Below are positions 9,257-18,106 of a stretch of DNA of 64,000 bases, piece after piece (position 1 is the stretch's first letter; the number at the start of each line of letters is the position of its first letter). The DNA comes from Shimazuella soli (lineage in GTDB: Bacteria; Bacillota; Bacilli; Thermoactinomycetales; Thermoactinomycetaceae): positions 344,673 to 408,672 of the forward strand of contig NZ_JAKWBN010000003.1 of NCBI RefSeq assembly GCF_022511585.1, given 5' to 3'. Position numbers and translations under genes: made by a program. The notes under the pieces are model-generated. The model did no database searches, had not been told where the DNA came from, and was given only the letters and a program-made list of their open reading frames with translations.

Positions 9257-10427
9257 CTATATCAAGTATGATGTTTCATTTGTCAAAGGGGAAGGTGCTG
9301 TGCTGTGGGATGAAGCTGGCAAAACCTATCTAGACTTTGGATCAGGGATTGGCGTTACCAACTTAGGCCATCATCACCCAGCCCTTACTCATGCACTCAT
9401 ACAGCAAATTCATCAACTTTGGCACGTTTCAAACTTATTTCCTATTTCTCTACAGGAAGAAGTGGCTTCCTTGCTCTGTAGACATAGTGGACTTGGGGCA
9501 GCATTTTTTTGTAACAGTGGAGCAGAAGCAAATGAAGCAGCGATCAAATTGGCACGGAAATGGGCAAAAGAAGAGAAGAAGGTCTTGGAACCAGAAATTA
9601 TCACTTTTGAAGGTTCCTTTCATGGTCGGACTTTAGCAACCCTTACAGCAACTGGTCAAGAGAAGGTGAAAACTGGATTTGGTCCCCTTCCTGCTGGATT
9701 TATCACGGTGCCTTTTGAAAATATCGATGCAGTAAAACAAGCTACGAATCCGCAAACTGCGGCAATTTTATTGGAAATGGTCAAAGGAGAAGGAGGAGTC
9801 TACCCTGCCTCTTATTCCTTTGTACAGGAGCTTGCAAACTGGTGTGAGAAAAATAACATTTTACTAATAGTGGATGAAGTACAAACCGGAATCGGGCGCA
9901 CGGGAGAATGGTTTTCCTTTCAACATTATGGCATCTGGCCAGATGTTATCACGCTGGCGAAAGGCTTGGGCAATGGATTTCCCATTGGAGCAATGCTGGC
10001 AAAAGAAGCATTAAAACCTGTTTTTCGACCTGGAACACATGGGACGACATTTGGTGGAAATCCACTGGCGATGACGGTGGCGAAAACCGTATTGACGGAG
10101 ATTGAAAATAACAACTTACTTCATGATGTAAAAGAAAAAGGTAGATATTTCTTAGAATCACTAAAGGAAGAATTATCTGATAGCGAGGCTGTCATAGCGA
10201 TCAGAGGACTTGGTCTCATGATCGGAATACAATTATCCAAACCGGTTGCACCAATTATCAAACAGTTGTTAAAACAAGGAATCGTCACCCTGCCAGCAGG
10301 AGAAAATGTATTGCGATTGTTACCGCCACTCGTTGTCACTTATGAACAATTGAATCAAGCTGTACATCTGATCAAAGAAGCAGTTTGCGAACCAACTCAA
10401 CTTACTATCATCCAAAATGGAGGTTGA
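9240..10427 (+). CDS. argD: Acetylornithine aminotransferase
   Basis: PLP-dependent class III aminotransferase. The PLP Lys lies in ITLAKGLGNGFPIGAML, and DEVQTGIGRTG and FHGRTLATLTATG are also clear. ATG 9240 was chosen because AGGAGG lies just upstream and the protein there begins SLFPNYIKYDV, the normal family N terminus. The longer frame only reads back through argB. The product is 395 aa. It is followed 5 bases later by argF. Confidence 0.96.
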   Translation: MSLFPNYIKYDVSFVKGEGAVLWDEAGKTYLDFGSGIGVTNLGHHHPALTHALIQQIHQLWHVSNLFPISLQEEVASLLCRHSGLGAAFFCNSGAEANEAAIKLARKWAKEEKKVLEPEIITFEGSFHGRTLATLTATGQEKVKTGFGPLPAGFITVPFENIDAVKQATNPQTAAILLEMVKGEGGVYPASYSFVQELANWCEKNNILLIVDEVQTGIGRTGEWFSFQHYGIWPDVITLAKGLGNGFPIGAMLAKEALKPVFRPGTHGTTFGGNPLAMTVAKTVLTEIENNNLLHDVKEKGRYFLESLKEELSDSEAVIAIRGLGLMIGIQLSKPVAPIIKQLLKQGIVTLPAGENVLRLLPPLVVTYEQLNQAVHLIKEAVCEPTQLTIIQNGG

Positions 10428-10432
10428 TTTAC

Positions 10433-11398
10433 ATGGCTACCCTATCGATTCCTTCTCCGCTAAAGACCTGTACTGGAAAGAGTTTACTGACTCTAACCGA
10501 TTTTGCTCCAGATGAGATTACCAGTCTGCTCAGCCTTGCTCACGAATTGAAAAAACTTCAAAAGAACGAAATAGCTTATAAGCCTTTGACAGGCAAAACG
10601 CTCGCTATGATTTTTGATAAACCTTCTACTCGGACACGTGTTTCCTTTGAAGTAGGAATGGTGCAGCTAGGCGGTCATGTAATGAATCTCAATCGCCAAG
10701 ATATTCAGTTAGGCAGAGGAGAGACGGTTGAAGATACAGCAAAAGTACTGTCCCGTTATATCGATGGGATATTAATTCGGACATATGACCACGAGACAGT
10801 AGATATATTAGCGAAAACATCTACTGTACCAGTTATCAATGGGCTGACGGATTATTACCATCCTTGTCAGGCTCTCGCTGATCTGTTGACCCTTCAAGAG
10901 GAAAAAGGCTATCTGACTGGATTAAAGGTGGCTTATGTCGGTGATGGCAACAATGTATTGCATTCTTTGATGCATGGTGCAGCAGCTACAGGTGTACATC
11001 TATCGATTTCGACTCCTGCCGGGTATGAACCAAACCTAGCAGTTTGGAAAGAAACGGAGATTCTAGCTGCGGAAACCGGTGCATCCATCACATTCTACAC
11101 AGACCCACTTCTTGCTGTACAAGAGGCTGACGCAGTTTATACGGATGTTTGGGCGAGTATGGGACAAGAAGAAGAAAAAGAGAAACGACTGAAAGATTTT
11201 GCTGAATATCAGGTGAATCAAGCAATGATGGATCAAGCAAAAGAAGATGCCATTTTTCTGCATTGCCTGCCAGCTTATCGGGAGTTAGAAGTAACGGCAG
11301 AAGTACTAGATGGTCCTCAGTCGGTAGTATTTAATCAAGCGGAGAACAGACTGCATGCGCAAAAAGCTCTATTAGTAGCACTACTAGGAGAATTCTAA
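10433..11398 (+). CDS. argF: Ornithine carbamoyltransferase
   Basis: Makes citrulline from ornithine and carbamoyl phosphate. The carbamoyl-phosphate loop KPSTRTRVSFE, the ornithine loop DVWASMGQEEE and the HCLPAYRELEV motif are all present. It starts at ATG 10433 with GGAGG upstream, giving 321 aa. It is the last gene of the operon; carAB, argG and argH are not in the window, so the pathway is completed elsewhere. Confidence 0.96.
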   Translation: MATLSIPSPLKTCTGKSLLTLTDFAPDEITSLLSLAHELKKLQKNEIAYKPLTGKTLAMIFDKPSTRTRVSFEVGMVQLGGHVMNLNRQDIQLGRGETVEDTAKVLSRYIDGILIRTYDHETVDILAKTSTVPVINGLTDYYHPCQALADLLTLQEEKGYLTGLKVAYVGDGNNVLHSLMHGAAATGVHLSISTPAGYEPNLAVWKETEILAAETGASITFYTDPLLAVQEADAVYTDVWASMGQEEEKEKRLKDFAEYQVNQAMMDQAKEDAIFLHCLPAYRELEVTAEVLDGPQSVVFNQAENRLHAQKALLVALLGEF

Positions 11399-11419
11399 TA
11401 AAAGAAAGGCTGAGTGAGC

Positions 11420-11466
11420 TTTCCGGCTGGGTTGGAGTGATCCGCATCCAGCCTCGGTTTTTTTAC
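11420..11466 (+). terminator. Terminator of the arg operon
   Basis: CCGGCTGG pairs with CCAGCCTCGG across a 16-17 base loop, followed by a run of seven T. It sits between the convergent argF and the small minus-strand gene. Confidence 0.7.
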
Positions 11467-11735
11467 TGTATTTTTTCTAAAATAGACTGGTAGACCGCTT
11501 CTCCATTTCCATGAATATGTCCGATTTCATCTTGGATCAAGCTTGCTAAATATTGTTTTTCTTCTTCATAAAGTTCGGTTTTTTGGTCTTCTAACCGCTG
11601 CTGGAGATAAGCAATTGTCTCTAAGTGATGGACGTCATTTGCAGATGGATCATACGCGGAGTCTTGATAAATCTGCGCTTTTTCTTTTTCTAGTTTTTCA
11701 GTGAGAATGTTCATTTCTTCTAAAGAAAATCTCAT
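11463..11735 (-). CDS. Small helical protein of unknown function
   Basis: A 90 aa protein I do not recognise. It is almost entirely charged and helical, rich in Glu, Lys and Gln (LEKEKAQIYQ, LQQRLEDQKTELYEEEKQYL), so a coiled coil is likely, with no membrane segment or signal peptide. It begins at ATG with GGAGGG 9 bases upstream, good support for a real gene. It converges on argF and is followed by the YjdF-like gene in the same orientation. Confidence 0.7.
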   Translation of the reverse strand: MRFSLEEMNILTEKLEKEKAQIYQDSAYDPSANDVHHLETIAYLQQRLEDQKTELYEEEKQYLASLIQDEIGHIHGNGEAVYQSILEKIQ

Positions 11736-11824
11736 ACAAATATCCCTCCATTAAGTTGTTGGATAGTATGAGCTTTTGATGTGGAAATCATACATCTTAA
11801 AAAATTATTCAAGTAAACGAGACA

Positions 11825-11851
11825 AAAGCTAGCATTTTTCTGCTAGCTTTT
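11825..11851 (-). terminator. Terminator of the yjdF-like gene
   Basis: AAAAGCTAGCA and TGCTAGCTTTT form a symmetric hairpin overlapping the last codons. The same GCTAGC stem recurs in several terminators of this window. Confidence 0.75.
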
Positions 11852-12487
11852 GATGTGATCTGAATTTTTCTGTTGCATCAATGAAGACCTTGCTTTTATT
11901 TTCTCGATAAGAGTGGCAATTAGAATCATGATAGTGCTTCCATAAAGAGCTAATTCCATATCATGCTGGGTATCCCATTGATCACCCTGAATACCAATAA
12001 AGGTTGTACCTGATGCTGGATCTACTATCATCGTTACCCACATTTCAATCAATTCATAAAATGCTCCAGCAGAAAAGATAGTGGTGATGGAGATAAATGC
12101 ATACATTTTTGGTGTTACCTTTATTATTTGCTGATACCATTCTTTTAAAGGAATAACCATCAGAAAGCCAAAGGAGAAGTGTACAACCCGATCATAATAC
12201 GCTCGATCTAATTCAAACCATTGTTTCAGCCAGGGATCGATGGGTGTTCGGTATGAATAGTGGGCTCCGATCGTGTGGAGAGTTAAAAAGAGCAGGATAC
12301 AGAAATAGGCGAAATAGGAAAATGAAAAGGACCGATGCAGGATGATAAAAATAACAAGAAACAGGACAAGCAGTAGATTTTCTAAAAACCAACCAAACCG
12401 GTCAACAGGCGACCATGCAGCCCATAGCCAAACAGCAGTATAAGCAATAATCATAAGAAGTAGCGGCCATTGACTTAATCGTTTCAA
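11843..12487 (-). CDS. YjdF/DUF2238-family integral membrane protein
   Basis: A 214 aa polytopic membrane protein with about six hydrophobic segments. The polar motifs between them (HTIGAHYSYRTPID, YYDRVVHFSFGFL, YELIEMW, GDQWDTQHDM) are characteristic of the DUF2238 (YjdF) family, whose function is not established. The start is TTG 12487 with GGGGAGGA upstream. It stands alone, and the TetR and metallo-hydrolase genes upstream appear to be a separate unit. Confidence 0.85.
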   Translation of the reverse strand: MKRLSQWPLLLMIIAYTAVWLWAAWSPVDRFGWFLENLLLVLFLVIFIILHRSFSFSYFAYFCILLFLTLHTIGAHYSYRTPIDPWLKQWFELDRAYYDRVVHFSFGFLMVIPLKEWYQQIIKVTPKMYAFISITTIFSAGAFYELIEMWVTMIVDPASGTTFIGIQGDQWDTQHDMELALYGSTIMILIATLIEKIKARSSLMQQKNSDHIKS

Positions 12488-12766
12488 AAGAAGGTCCTCC
12501 CCAAGGGATGAAGTGAAAATATTTCGTTATATTAAAAAAATATCATAAAATTGAAGTCATTATTCGTTTATTGAAAAGATTATTAATAGATTTTTGTTTG
12601 GAGTCGTTCCTAGGAATAGTTTCATCAACATCCTCTATTTTTTTGCTTTTCTACATTTGCGCTGGAGATCCACAAGTGCTTTTACTTTTAAATCCCCAAT
12701 ATCCCAGTATTCCAAGAACTGCTGTTTCGATATCTTGATGAGTATCATGATGTTTTGCACCTCACC

Positions 12767-13330
12767 TTATTGTTTGGCTTTCATTCCATCACATAATAGT
12801 TTGATGGTATATAAGAGGCTATCTTCTACTTTAAAATTCATTTGAAAACCTCCGGCACGTTGGAGGGAAGCAAAGCCGTGAACAATGCTTCGCAGGCCTC
12901 TGACCAAATGAAGAGATTCTTGCTCTGTTAAGGAAAAAGCAGAGAGTAACTGAACCAAAAGATCAATCATATTTTTACTTGTGTCAGCAACAACATTGTC
13001 AGGAACATTCATCGGCTGTATCGTTGCTTCATAGAGACCTGGATTCGCATTTGCAAAAGTAAGGTATTGTTTGGAAAATGATAATATGGCTTCTTCTCCA
13101 GATTTTCCAGCAACAGAGCGAATTAAGGTATCTTCGAGTTTTTGCATCCCCTCTCTCGCGATTTTCGTGCGTATTTCGATGAGACTACTAAAGTGATTGT
13201 ATAGAGACGGAGGGCGAACTCCGAGTTTTTTTGCTAATGCTGCAATCGTAACTTGTTCTAATCCTTGATCATTTGCTAACTCTATTGCAGCATGTATGAT
13301 TTTACTTTGATCTAAACCAACCCGTGGCAT
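12767..13330 (-). CDS. TetR-family transcriptional regulator with WHG-type C-terminal domain
   Basis: Repressor of 187 aa. The N-terminal helix-turn-helix is visible as IHAAIELANDQG, then VTIAALAKKLGVRPPSLYNHFSS. The C-terminal ligand domain resembles the TetR_C WHG family (LRSIVHGFASLQRAGGF). ATG 13330 overlaps the stop of the upstream metallo-hydrolase by one base and has GGAAGGAG ahead of it, so the two genes form one operon. The near-perfect palindrome at 14074-14115 over the operon promoter is its likely operator. Confidence 0.88.
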   Translation of the reverse strand: MPRVGLDQSKIIHAAIELANDQGLEQVTIAALAKKLGVRPPSLYNHFSSLIEIRTKIAREGMQKLEDTLIRSVAGKSGEEAILSFSKQYLTFANANPGLYEATIQPMNVPDNVVADTSKNMIDLLVQLLSAFSLTEQESLHLVRGLRSIVHGFASLQRAGGFQMNFKVEDSLLYTIKLLCDGMKAKQ

Positions 13331-14052
13331 TATGCTTGCTCCTTCCATTTGTTCTCCGCTCGCTGTATTGCTGCTGCTAATGAATCATTAGGGTTTTTTA
13401 ACATTTTTCCATGTCCTGTAGCTATAAGACTTGGTTCGGTATTCTTTATTTTCCTTGCACTGTTTAAAGCTGCTAGTTTGCTCCAAGTAGCAATCGCAGG
13501 GAAGGGAAACCAAAGTCGCATGTCACCAGAAACCGCTACGCCCCCACGAGTTTGTAAAGCATCTCCCACGATAAGATGATTGTTTCGATTGTCTAACAGA
13601 CTGATAGACCCTGGTGTATGACCTGGAGTTAGCAGCACTTGGAGTGAACCGATGGTGTCAGACTCATCGAGTAACTGATCTGGAACTGTCTTAATGGATT
13701 GGGGTTTAGGTATAGCTCCTCGAATAGGAGTATTTTCTTCTCCTTCCTCAGGGCTATTGTCTCCTCGCAATAGTTTTGCATCTCGCTTTGAAATGAATAC
13801 ACGAGCCTCTGGCAGTGCTTGTTTTAATTTATCCAATGCTCCAATATGATCTTCATGTGCATGTGTCAATACGATGCGGGTAATCGGTTTTCCGATCTCT
13901 ATTGCCGTTTTTAAAATAGCTTTATTACTATAGGGCAGAGCACAATCAATAAGGGTAAGTTCATGTTTTTCTTCTACCAGATAGCAGTTTACTGGAAATA
14001 CATTGGCTAAAAAACTAAGTTGATAGGTTGTATCCATTTTCGTGACTTTCAT
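13330..14052 (-). CDS. Metallo-beta-lactamase-fold hydrolase
   Basis: Zinc hydrolase fold of 240 aa. Metal ligands are visible: THAHEDHIG (HxHxDH) near residue 82, PGHTPGS near 147, VGDAL near 168 and ATGHGK near 210. The substrate cannot be told from sequence; it could be a thioesterase-, lactonase- or glyoxalase-type enzyme. It is the first gene of a two-gene operon with a TetR regulator, an arrangement typical of an inducible detoxification function. Confidence 0.85.
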   Translation of the reverse strand: MKVTKMDTTYQLSFLANVFPVNCYLVEEKHELTLIDCALPYSNKAILKTAIEIGKPITRIVLTHAHEDHIGALDKLKQALPEARVFISKRDAKLLRGDNSPEEGEENTPIRGAIPKPQSIKTVPDQLLDESDTIGSLQVLLTPGHTPGSISLLDNRNNHLIVGDALQTRGGVAVSGDMRLWFPFPAIATWSKLAALNSARKIKNTEPSLIATGHGKMLKNPNDSLAAAIQRAENKWKEQA

Positions 14053-14073
14053 TTATATCCGCTCCTTATCATG

Positions 14074-14115
14074 AAAACTAATGATATTAGTATAATAACT
14101 AATATCATTAGTTTT
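14074..14115. promoter_or_regulatory. Perfect 17-bp inverted repeat operator over the promoter of the hydrolase/TetR operon
   Basis: The left arm 14074-14090 and right arm 14099-14115 are exact reverse complements (AAAACTAATGATATTAG) with an 8-base spacer. On the minus strand the repeat overlaps TTTACA-N17-TATTAT, so a bound dimer pair would block transcription. TetR autoregulation is inferred. Confidence 0.8.
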
Positions 14116-14234
14116 GTAAAGTTCTTTTTTGAAAAACGGATATGTATATGAAGTTAAAATATTAGGTAGAGGGAGAAAAACCCTCTTATACCTTCCCATA
14201 TGAAAATAGTCTAACAATCTACTATTCGATTAAT

Positions 14235-14263
14235 TTTCAATGTCACAAAAGGACTGCTATAAT
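14235..14263 (+). promoter_or_regulatory. SigA-type promoter of prs paralogue
   Basis: TTTCAA and TATAAT with a 17-base spacer, about 37 bases before the chosen start codon. Confidence 0.6.
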
Positions 14264-14299
14264 AAAAACAAGAAATGCAAGCTAATGGAGGTCAAAAGG

Positions 14300-15241
14300 A
14301 TGAACAACGTTAAAATTTTTTCAGGTACCTCCAATTTGTCATTAGCAACTGACATTGCATCTCACCTCGATAAAGAACTAGGTAAAGTTAGAATTAGTAG
14401 ATTTAAAAGTGGCGAGATATATGTACATTTTGAAGAGAGTGTCCGCAATCAAGATGTATTTTTAATTCAGACACTGGGTCATCCTGTAAATGAAAATTTG
14501 ATGGAACTTCTGATCATGGTAGATGCTGCCAGGCGTGCTTCCGCACGAAGTATTAGCGCGGTAATTCCTTATTTTGCTTATGGACGACAAGAGAAAAAGG
14601 ATGCTCCTAGAGAACCAATCACTGCAAAAATGATTGTTGATCTCCTGTCGACAGTTGGAGTATCTCGTGTTGTCACTTTAGATTTACATGCACCTGCTAT
14701 TCAAGGGTTTTTTAATATTCCTGTAGATCATTTGTCAGCTTTGCACTTAATCTGCGATCATATAGTTCAAAGTAAAATTTTAAATCCAGTTATTGTTTCC
14801 CCAGATGCCGGGCGAGCAAAAATGGCAGAGAAATTAGCAACTTTGCTCGATGCGCCATTTGCGATTATGTTAAAAAAGAGACCCAAACACAATGCTGCTA
14901 AAATTACTCATATCATTGGTGAAGTAACCAATCGTACACCTATCATTATTGAAGATATGATCGATACAGGCGGTACCATTGTGAGCGTAGTGGAAGGTTT
15001 GCAGGAAAAGGGTGCTAATCCAGCTTATATATGTGCAACACATCCTTTATTTTCGGATAACGCTGTACAAAAATTGATTCATCCTGGTATCAAGGAAGTA
15101 GTAGTAACGGATTCTATTGCTTTTGAGAACTTAGGTAATTCTTTTAGAGTATTGTCTGTGGCACCTTTATTAAGTGATGCGATTAAAATAATTATTACTG
15201 GAGGTTCGATAAGTACATTATTTCGTTCAGACTCTGGTTAA
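14300..15241 (+). CDS. prs: Ribose-phosphate pyrophosphokinase (probable paralogue)
   Basis: Makes PRPP from ribose 5-phosphate and ATP, the substrate for histidine synthesis among others. The 313 aa protein has the type I phosphoribosyltransferase fold: FSGTSNLSLA at the N terminus, DLHAPAIQGFF, and the PRPP loop IIIEDMIDTGGTI near residue 225. The usual SPDHGG metal-loop sequence is replaced by SPDAGRAKM, and several other positions are divergent, so this may be a second copy rather than the housekeeping Prs. ATG 14300 was chosen for its GGAGG and for the normal family N terminus. Confidence 0.85.
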   Translation: MNNVKIFSGTSNLSLATDIASHLDKELGKVRISRFKSGEIYVHFEESVRNQDVFLIQTLGHPVNENLMELLIMVDAARRASARSISAVIPYFAYGRQEKKDAPREPITAKMIVDLLSTVGVSRVVTLDLHAPAIQGFFNIPVDHLSALHLICDHIVQSKILNPVIVSPDAGRAKMAEKLATLLDAPFAIMLKKRPKHNAAKITHIIGEVTNRTPIIIEDMIDTGGTIVSVVEGLQEKGANPAYICATHPLFSDNAVQKLIHPGIKEVVVTDSIAFENLGNSFRVLSVAPLLSDAIKIIITGGSISTLFRSDSG

Positions 15242-15359
15242 AAGATAGAAGAGGAGAAAGATTCCCAATTCATGTAAGCAAACAATTCCAAATATGTTAT
15301 ACTGGTGGGGTACCAAACCATCAGGCATTTTTTGGATGCTGACTGGTTGGGAGGAAAAT

Positions 15360-17051
15360 ATGAAAAAGATATCCATTCCTAAACATAAATCAGATCATAA
15401 GGTCATCTCATTGGAGATGGATGCAAGCACCTTTTTTGATCGAGCTATTAAATCACTAGAACGTCATCAGTATGATAAGGCCTTAAAGTATTTTCGCGTT
15501 GTCATGGAAAAAGAACCTGACAATCCTGCTAATTACTGCAATGTAGCTGGCGTTTTAGCTGAGTTGGGTAACTATCAGGAAGCAAATGAAATTTTACAAG
15601 TTGTTCTTCAAGATGTAGATCCATCTATGGCAGAATGTTATTATTATATGGCAAATAACGCCATAAATATGGAAGCGTTTGAACAGGCAGAAGACTACCT
15701 AATTGAATATTTACGACATGAACCCGAAGGCGAATATTCAGAAGAAGCAGAAGAAATGTTGTACATGGTAGCTTATGAAATGGGACGATTACCAAAGCAA
15801 TTGATTGCTCCTCTGCCTGGATTCCGGGAGAAACATGAAGAAGCAGAATGGCATTTAGAAGAAGGCCGTTTTCTACAGGCTACGGAATTGCTAGAAGAAT
15901 TAGCGAAAGAAAACCCCGACTATCTCCCAACTTATCATAATCTTGGTTTGGCTTATTTTTATACTGGTCAACTGGAAAAAGCTCGTGAGATAGTAACCAC
16001 TATTTTGGAAACAGATCCTAACAATTTACATGCATTATGTAATTTAGCGATATTGAGTCAACATGAAGGAAACGAAACCATGACCAGAGGGATCATGGAT
16101 ATGCTGAAAAATCTAGTTCCTGTTCAACCGGCTGCTGCCTATAAATTAGCAGTCACAATGGGAATGTTAGGAGAACATCAAGTAGCATATGAGTTGTTTT
16201 CTTGGCTTTTAAAAGTAGACGAACAGCCCGAGGCAAGTCTGTATCATCATGCAGCAACAGCAGCTGTTCATGTGGGGAAACTTTCTACTGCACATCGGTA
16301 TTGGAGAAGAGCTGCTTGGCTTGATCCACGCTCAGAGATACCAAAGTTTTATTTAGAACAAATGGAGATTTGGATGAAAAATCCAACCTCGATTCCATCT
16401 CTAACTTGCTATCATTATCATCTTCCTTTTGAAGAGTATATGTTAAAGATCAATCAAGGAGAGATGGTTGAAAAAGTTGCGTTGGAATATGAAAAAAATT
16501 CACTTCTCCATACTTCTTTGACATGGGCACTTACTCATGGTGACCGTCAGACAAAGTTACAAGTGCTCACCTTCATGCGTTGGATTAAACATAAAGAAGC
16601 TGAGGCTTTGTTGCGCCATTTTTTGCGTAAGCCAACGGAAGATGACGAATTAAAACAGATCGCGTTCTTTGCATTGCGTCATATGGATGCAGAACCTCCA
16701 TATGAGGTATTATATAATGGTGAGATGTTAGCACTAGAGGATTCCTCTAACAGTCAGGAGAAAAAGTGGCAGCAAGTTCTGGCTCGTCTCCTAGAAAACA
16801 TGGATACTTATGAAAGTGCCCAACAACAAGATGCAAAGATGCTCTGGGATTTCCTTCGGCAGTTTTCCGAAATTATGATTCGAAAAGTCGAAGGAATGGC
16901 AGCCGCTATAGAATATGTAGTCGCAAAATACTATGATTTATCGCTGTCTCAGGCACAAGTAGCGGAGAAGTATAAAGTTGCATCTTCTACTGTAGCAAGA
17001 AATGCTAAGCTCATATTGCCATTATTACACCACTACTTCAAACAGATTTGA
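15360..17051 (+). CDS. TPR-repeat protein with C-terminal helix-turn-helix-like segment
   Basis: A cytoplasmic protein of 563 aa. Residues about 20-330 contain consecutive tetratricopeptide repeats, for example ALKYFRVVMEKEPDNPANY, LGLAYFYTGQLEKA and LDPRSEIPKFYLEQM. The C terminus (VAKYYDLSLSQAQVAEKYKV) looks like a small helix-turn-helix. The arrangement resembles the B. subtilis YvcD type but the function is unknown. ATG 15360 follows GGGAGG. A thioredoxin gene begins 12 bases after the stop, suggesting co-transcription. Confidence 0.8.
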   Translation: MKKISIPKHKSDHKVISLEMDASTFFDRAIKSLERHQYDKALKYFRVVMEKEPDNPANYCNVAGVLAELGNYQEANEILQVVLQDVDPSMAECYYYMANNAINMEAFEQAEDYLIEYLRHEPEGEYSEEAEEMLYMVAYEMGRLPKQLIAPLPGFREKHEEAEWHLEEGRFLQATELLEELAKENPDYLPTYHNLGLAYFYTGQLEKAREIVTTILETDPNNLHALCNLAILSQHEGNETMTRGIMDMLKNLVPVQPAAAYKLAVTMGMLGEHQVAYELFSWLLKVDEQPEASLYHHAATAAVHVGKLSTAHRYWRRAAWLDPRSEIPKFYLEQMEIWMKNPTSIPSLTCYHYHLPFEEYMLKINQGEMVEKVALEYEKNSLLHTSLTWALTHGDRQTKLQVLTFMRWIKHKEAEALLRHFLRKPTEDDELKQIAFFALRHMDAEPPYEVLYNGEMLALEDSSNSQEKKWQQVLARLLENMDTYESAQQQDAKMLWDFLRQFSEIMIRKVEGMAAAIEYVVAKYYDLSLSQAQVAEKYKVASSTVARNAKLILPLLHHYFKQI

Positions 17052-17063
17052 GGAGGATTTACA

Positions 17064-17378
17064 ATGGACATGCTCAACGAAAAAACATTTGCTGAATTTA
17101 CGAGTTCCGGAAGAAAAGTAGTTGAGTTTAGTGCAGACTGGTGTGGGGATTGCAAGCGAATTGCACCAGATATGCCTGAGATCACACAAACATTTGCTGA
17201 TGAGTTTCAGTTTGCTGAGATTGATGTAGACAGTGAACAAGCAGTTGCCGAGCAATATAATGTTAAAGGAATTCCTACTTTTATCGTTTTTGAAGAAGGA
17301 AAAGAAGTAGGACGCCTTCCAAGTAGATACGCCAAAACAAAAGAACAAGTAATCGAGTTTTTGGACTCGATGAAATAA
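17064..17378 (+). CDS. Thioredoxin-family protein
   Basis: Small cytoplasmic thiol-disulfide oxidoreductase of 104 aa. The active site is WCGDC near residues 27-31 (the canonical one is WCGPC), and the cis-proline loop is present as GIPTFIVF. The Pro-to-Asp change in the active site may shift the redox potential, so this need not be the main thioredoxin. It has GAGGAGG ahead of its start and follows the TPR gene closely. Confidence 0.9.
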   Translation: MDMLNEKTFAEFTSSGRKVVEFSADWCGDCKRIAPDMPEITQTFADEFQFAEIDVDSEQAVAEQYNVKGIPTFIVFEEGKEVGRLPSRYAKTKEQVIEFLDSMK

Positions 17379-17381
17379 AAA

Positions 17382-17412
17382 AAAATCCACCTCAATGAGG
17401 TGGATTTTTTAC
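17382..17412 (+). terminator. Terminator after thioredoxin gene
   Basis: AAATCCACCTC and GAGGTGGATTT form an 11-bp stem with a 4-base loop and a T tail. Confidence 0.9.
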
Positions 17413-17547
17413 TCAAAAGGTATTGTTCCTTCGAAAGTTTTACCTTTTAAAACTACTTTCAAAATTTCTATAAATTTTTAATTCAAAAAAACGGAAATTT
17501 AATGTTAGTATGAGACTTATATTTGAATTTATGAAGGTGGAGATTAT

Positions 17548-17994
17548 ATGAAAAAGCTATGGATACCTTTTGTTGCAGGATTTTTAGCATTTGTGTTTAT
17601 CTTTACAGTTCAGTCTAATTCTTATGCGGCTGTTGGCAACTATTCTGTTTCAACTTACATCAAAGGAACGCGTAATAACCATTGGACACCTGTAATAGCT
17701 GCAAATTCTAACCACACCCTTTATGTTGTGGTTGATAACTACAACAAATTTGATATTCGTTATTACTTGATGGATGTAAAAACAAAGAAAAAAATATCAG
17801 CAACAGATGGAGTTTCTACACATGGTTTAACCAATAAAGGTGAAAAAAGACATATATTCAAAGGGTTATATGGTAAATATCAGCTTAGAATCTATTGTTC
17901 AGATGACTATTGGGATGATAATACAAAGAAATGCAACGCAAAGGCTACTGTCTATAACTATAAACCAAAAGGTTTCACACCTACTTCTCATTAA
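17548..17994 (+). CDS. Secreted protein of unknown function
   Basis: A 148 aa protein with a clear signal peptide: basic MKK, a hydrophobic core of about 17 residues and a probable cleavage after NSYA. The mature part is small, aromatic and polar (YSVSTYIKGTRNNHW, YYLMDVKTKKKI, YCSDDYWDDNTKKC) and has two cysteines that could form a disulfide. I recognise no family. It has its own GGTGGAG site and a following hairpin, so it is a single-gene unit. Confidence 0.75.
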   Translation: MKKLWIPFVAGFLAFVFIFTVQSNSYAAVGNYSVSTYIKGTRNNHWTPVIAANSNHTLYVVVDNYNKFDIRYYLMDVKTKKKISATDGVSTHGLTNKGEKRHIFKGLYGKYQLRIYCSDDYWDDNTKKCNAKATVYNYKPKGFTPTSH

Positions 17995-18001
17995 ATCAGT
18001 A

Positions 18002-18046
18002 AAACACCCCATTTTTGAATTTGCCTTCAAAGGTGGGGTGTTTGCA
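18002..18046 (+). terminator. Hairpin after secreted protein gene
   Basis: AAACACCCC and GGGGTGTTT form a perfect stem, with a longer loop and only a short T run. Confidence 0.6.
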
Positions 18047-18106
18047 TGTGTGGACGGGCCGATTCAGTACTTACCCGTAAGTTTTTTAAGGTTTTATGGC
18101 AACTTA

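Noticed and set aside
12594..12845. 83-codon plus-strand frame between the YjdF-like and TetR genes
   Set aside because: No ribosome site, and it overlaps the end of the TetR gene on the other strand.
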